Origin: Micrococcaceae bacterium Sec5.1
GTDB taxonomy: Bacteria > Actinomycetota > Actinomycetes > Actinomycetales > Micrococcaceae
Direction: 5' to 3'
Assembly: GCA_039636795.1 (NCBI GenBank)
Contig: CP143430.1
Coordinates: 1,798,001-1,862,000, forward strand
Length of the DNA stretch: 64,000 bases
The notes below the pieces were generated by a model, which was not told the origin of the DNA, searched no databases, and saw only the letters and a program-made list of their open reading frames with translations. Position 1 is the stretch's first letter. The number at the start of each line of letters is the position of its first letter. The translations under genes were made by a program, and so were the position numbers. Positions 62,687 to 64,000 of this stretch are shown in pieces.

Positions 62687-63409
62687 GTGGCAATGGCCCA
62701 GCCGGAACGTCGCGGACCGCAGGTCCTGAACATCGGGGAAGTCCTGGCGCAGTTGAGCGACGACTTCCCAGGGATGACTGCGTCCAAAATCCGCTTTCTT
62801 GAGGAAAAGGGCCTCATTAATCCGAAGCGGACCCCTGCCGGGTACCGGCAGTACGCGGACAGTGATGTTGAGCGCCTCCGTTTCGTCCTTGCCCTTCAGC
62901 GCGACCAGTACTTGCCGCTCAAGGTCATCAAGGATTACTTGGACGCGATCGATCGCGGGGAGCGTCCCGAAAACCTGCCTCCAGGCGTCACGGTGTCACC
63001 CCGGGTAGTTTCGGCGGAAATGGCTGCCGAAATCCAAGGCCGTGCCCGCGCATTGACCGAGGAGCAGCTCCGGGCCGAATCGGGTGCAAGCGTACCCTTG
63101 CTGGAGTCGCTCCTGAGCTTCGGACTAATAAGCCATGTTGGCGGCAAGTTCGACGAACACGCCCTCCAGGTTGCGCGTGCCTGCGTCCAGTTGGAGGGTC
63201 ATGGTTTGGAGCCGCGCCATCTCCGGCCGTTCCAGGCTGCAGCCGAGCGTGAGTTCGGCCTGGTGGAGAGAGCGGTTGCGCCCCTGACGTCCAGGCGCGA
63301 CGCCGCCTCCCAAGCACGGGCTGCCGAAGCAGCACGTGAAATCAGCGAACTGTGCCTGACGCTGCACAGGGCGCTCGTCCACGACCGTATCTCCCGGATG
63401 GACACCTGA
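62687..63409 (+). CDS. MerR-family regulator, FtsR-like
   Basis: A 240-residue regulator. The MerR winged helix at the N-terminus (LNIGEVLAQLSDDFPGMTASKIRFLEEKGLINPKRTPAGYRQY) is the version with an extended first helix seen in FtsR/Rv1828. It has no cysteine metal site. The C-terminal helical part (about 120-230) is a regulatory domain. FtsR activates ftsZ in corynebacteria (recalled). GTG at 62687 is used with GGGG about ten bases upstream; ATG at 62693 is an alternative. Confidence 0.88.
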   Translation: MAMAQPERRGPQVLNIGEVLAQLSDDFPGMTASKIRFLEEKGLINPKRTPAGYRQYADSDVERLRFVLALQRDQYLPLKVIKDYLDAIDRGERPENLPPGVTVSPRVVSAEMAAEIQGRARALTEEQLRAESGASVPLLESLLSFGLISHVGGKFDEHALQVARACVQLEGHGLEPRHLRPFQAAAEREFGLVERAVAPLTSRRDAASQARAAEAAREISELCLTLHRALVHDRISRMDT

Positions 63410-63912
63410 TGATCGAAGTTGAAATTGTCGGCGTCCGGATCGAACTGCCGTCCAACCAGCCTTTGGTCCTCCTGCGGGAGATCAAGGGTGAACGGCATGT
63501 CCCCATCTGGATTGGAACACCCGAGGCCAGCGCCATTGCCCTGGCCCAGCAAGGTGTGGTCCCACCGCGGCCGATGACCCACGATCTCCTGATTGACGTC
63601 GTAGAATCCTTGGGGCATTCAATCATCAGCGTTAACATCGTGGCGGTCGAAGACAACATCTTCTACGGGCAACTGCAATTCGACGATGGCACTGTAGTGA
63701 GTTCGCGCGCTTCCGATGCGTTGGCCCTTGCATTGCGGGCCAAATGCCGCATTTGGTGCGCGGATGCGGTGATGGAGGAAGCAGGAGTCCGGATCACTGA
63801 GCATGACGAAGGCGAAGATTCAGAGCCGGATCCCAGTGTGGACGAAGAACGTGAAATGCGGCGTTTCCGCGAGTTCCTGGACGACGTGGAACCTGAGGAT
63901 TTCGAAGGCTGA
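63409..63912 (+). CDS. Bifunctional nuclease family protein (DUF151)
   Basis: A 167-residue protein beginning MIEVEIVGVRIELPSNQPLVLLRE, followed by VPIWIGTPEASAIALAQQG and PRPMTHDLLIDVVESLGH, all diagnostic of DUF151. DNase and RNase activity has been reported in the family; the role here is unknown. The acidic tail (EGEDSEPDPSVDEEREM) is common in actinobacteria. ATG at 63409 overlaps the FtsR stop by one base. Confidence 0.9.
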   Translation: MIEVEIVGVRIELPSNQPLVLLREIKGERHVPIWIGTPEASAIALAQQGVVPPRPMTHDLLIDVVESLGHSIISVNIVAVEDNIFYGQLQFDDGTVVSSRASDALALALRAKCRIWCADAVMEEAGVRITEHDEGEDSEPDPSVDEEREMRRFREFLDDVEPEDFEG

Positions 63913-63913
63913 A

Positions 63914-63940
63914 TCACCCTAAGCCTAAAGTTGAGGGTGA
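63914..63940 (+). promoter_or_regulatory. Inverted repeat after the DUF151 gene
   Basis: TCACCCT (63914-63920) and AGGGTGA (63934-63940) form an imperfectly spaced palindrome two bases after the stop. It could be a terminator or an operator for the next gene, which in relatives is a second MerR regulator. The rest to 64000 shows no start codon I can support. Confidence 0.35.
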
Positions 63941-64000
63941 AACTTTCGACACGACCGGATTTTGCGCCCGAGGTCTTTGACCTAACGCCCTCCCGGGCCT

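Overview
The window looks like a chromosomal segment of a high-GC actinobacterium of the Micrococcaceae, most likely Arthrobacter or Paenarthrobacter. The 16S V1-V2 sequence is of that type, the 16S-23S spacer carries no tRNA, a mycothiol-dependent enzyme family is present, GTG starts and 1-8 bp gene overlaps are frequent, and the gene order closely follows conserved actinobacterial blocks. From memory, the Mycobacterium tuberculosis counterparts are argCJBDFRGH, mpg-tyrS, TPR-HAD-small protein-tlyA-nadK-recN, pyrG-nudix-xerD, parA-scpA-scpB-rluB-cmk-der, and gcvH-garA-ftsR-DUF151.

Layout. (1) 1-7.7 kb: accessory metabolism. A Pls/PosA-type membrane NRPS (poly-amino-acid synthetase family) is followed in operon by a short M1 zinc peptidase resembling epsilon-polylysine-degrading enzymes. 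A quinone oxidoreductase and an acyl desaturase follow. (2) 7.9-16.6 kb: the complete arginine operon argCJBDFR-argGH with candidate ArgR sites. (3) 16.7-22.2 kb: a mycothiol-dependent isomerase-like protein, an array of seven 32-bp tandem repeats, a frameshifted Ada-AlkA alkylation-repair gene divergent from an Mpg-type glycosylase, and a HelD/HelR-like RNA polymerase-associated ATPase. (4) 22.2-30.1 kb: tyrS, an intergenic mosaic of a long palindrome plus the same 32-bp repeat class, and one rRNA operon (16S-23S-5S) with visible processing stems. (5) 30.3-40.7 kb: an arginine/glycine-rich polyampholyte-TPR protein, a HAD phosphatase, TlyA, NAD kinase, RecN, PyrG, Nudix and XerD. (6) 40.8-50.5 kb: an accessory carbon-use island with a methylcitrate cycle operon (gntR-prpDBC, flanking TGTATACA operators), a CitA/DcuS-type two-component system, and a divergent DctA symporter with CRP-like sites. 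(7) 50.8-58.9 kb: ParA, condensin ScpAB, RluB, TyrA, Cmk, PlsC, Der and tRNA-Pro. (8) 59-64 kb: a MarR/MFS divergon and the gcvH-garA-ftsR-DUF151 signalling module.

Most genes are core. The observations most worth a second look are the pls-pld-like pair, the 32-bp repeat family, the single-base frameshift in ada-alkA, and the repeat-expanded RG-rich TPR protein next to the rRNA operon. No CRISPR array, insertion sequence, prophage or plasmid origin was seen.
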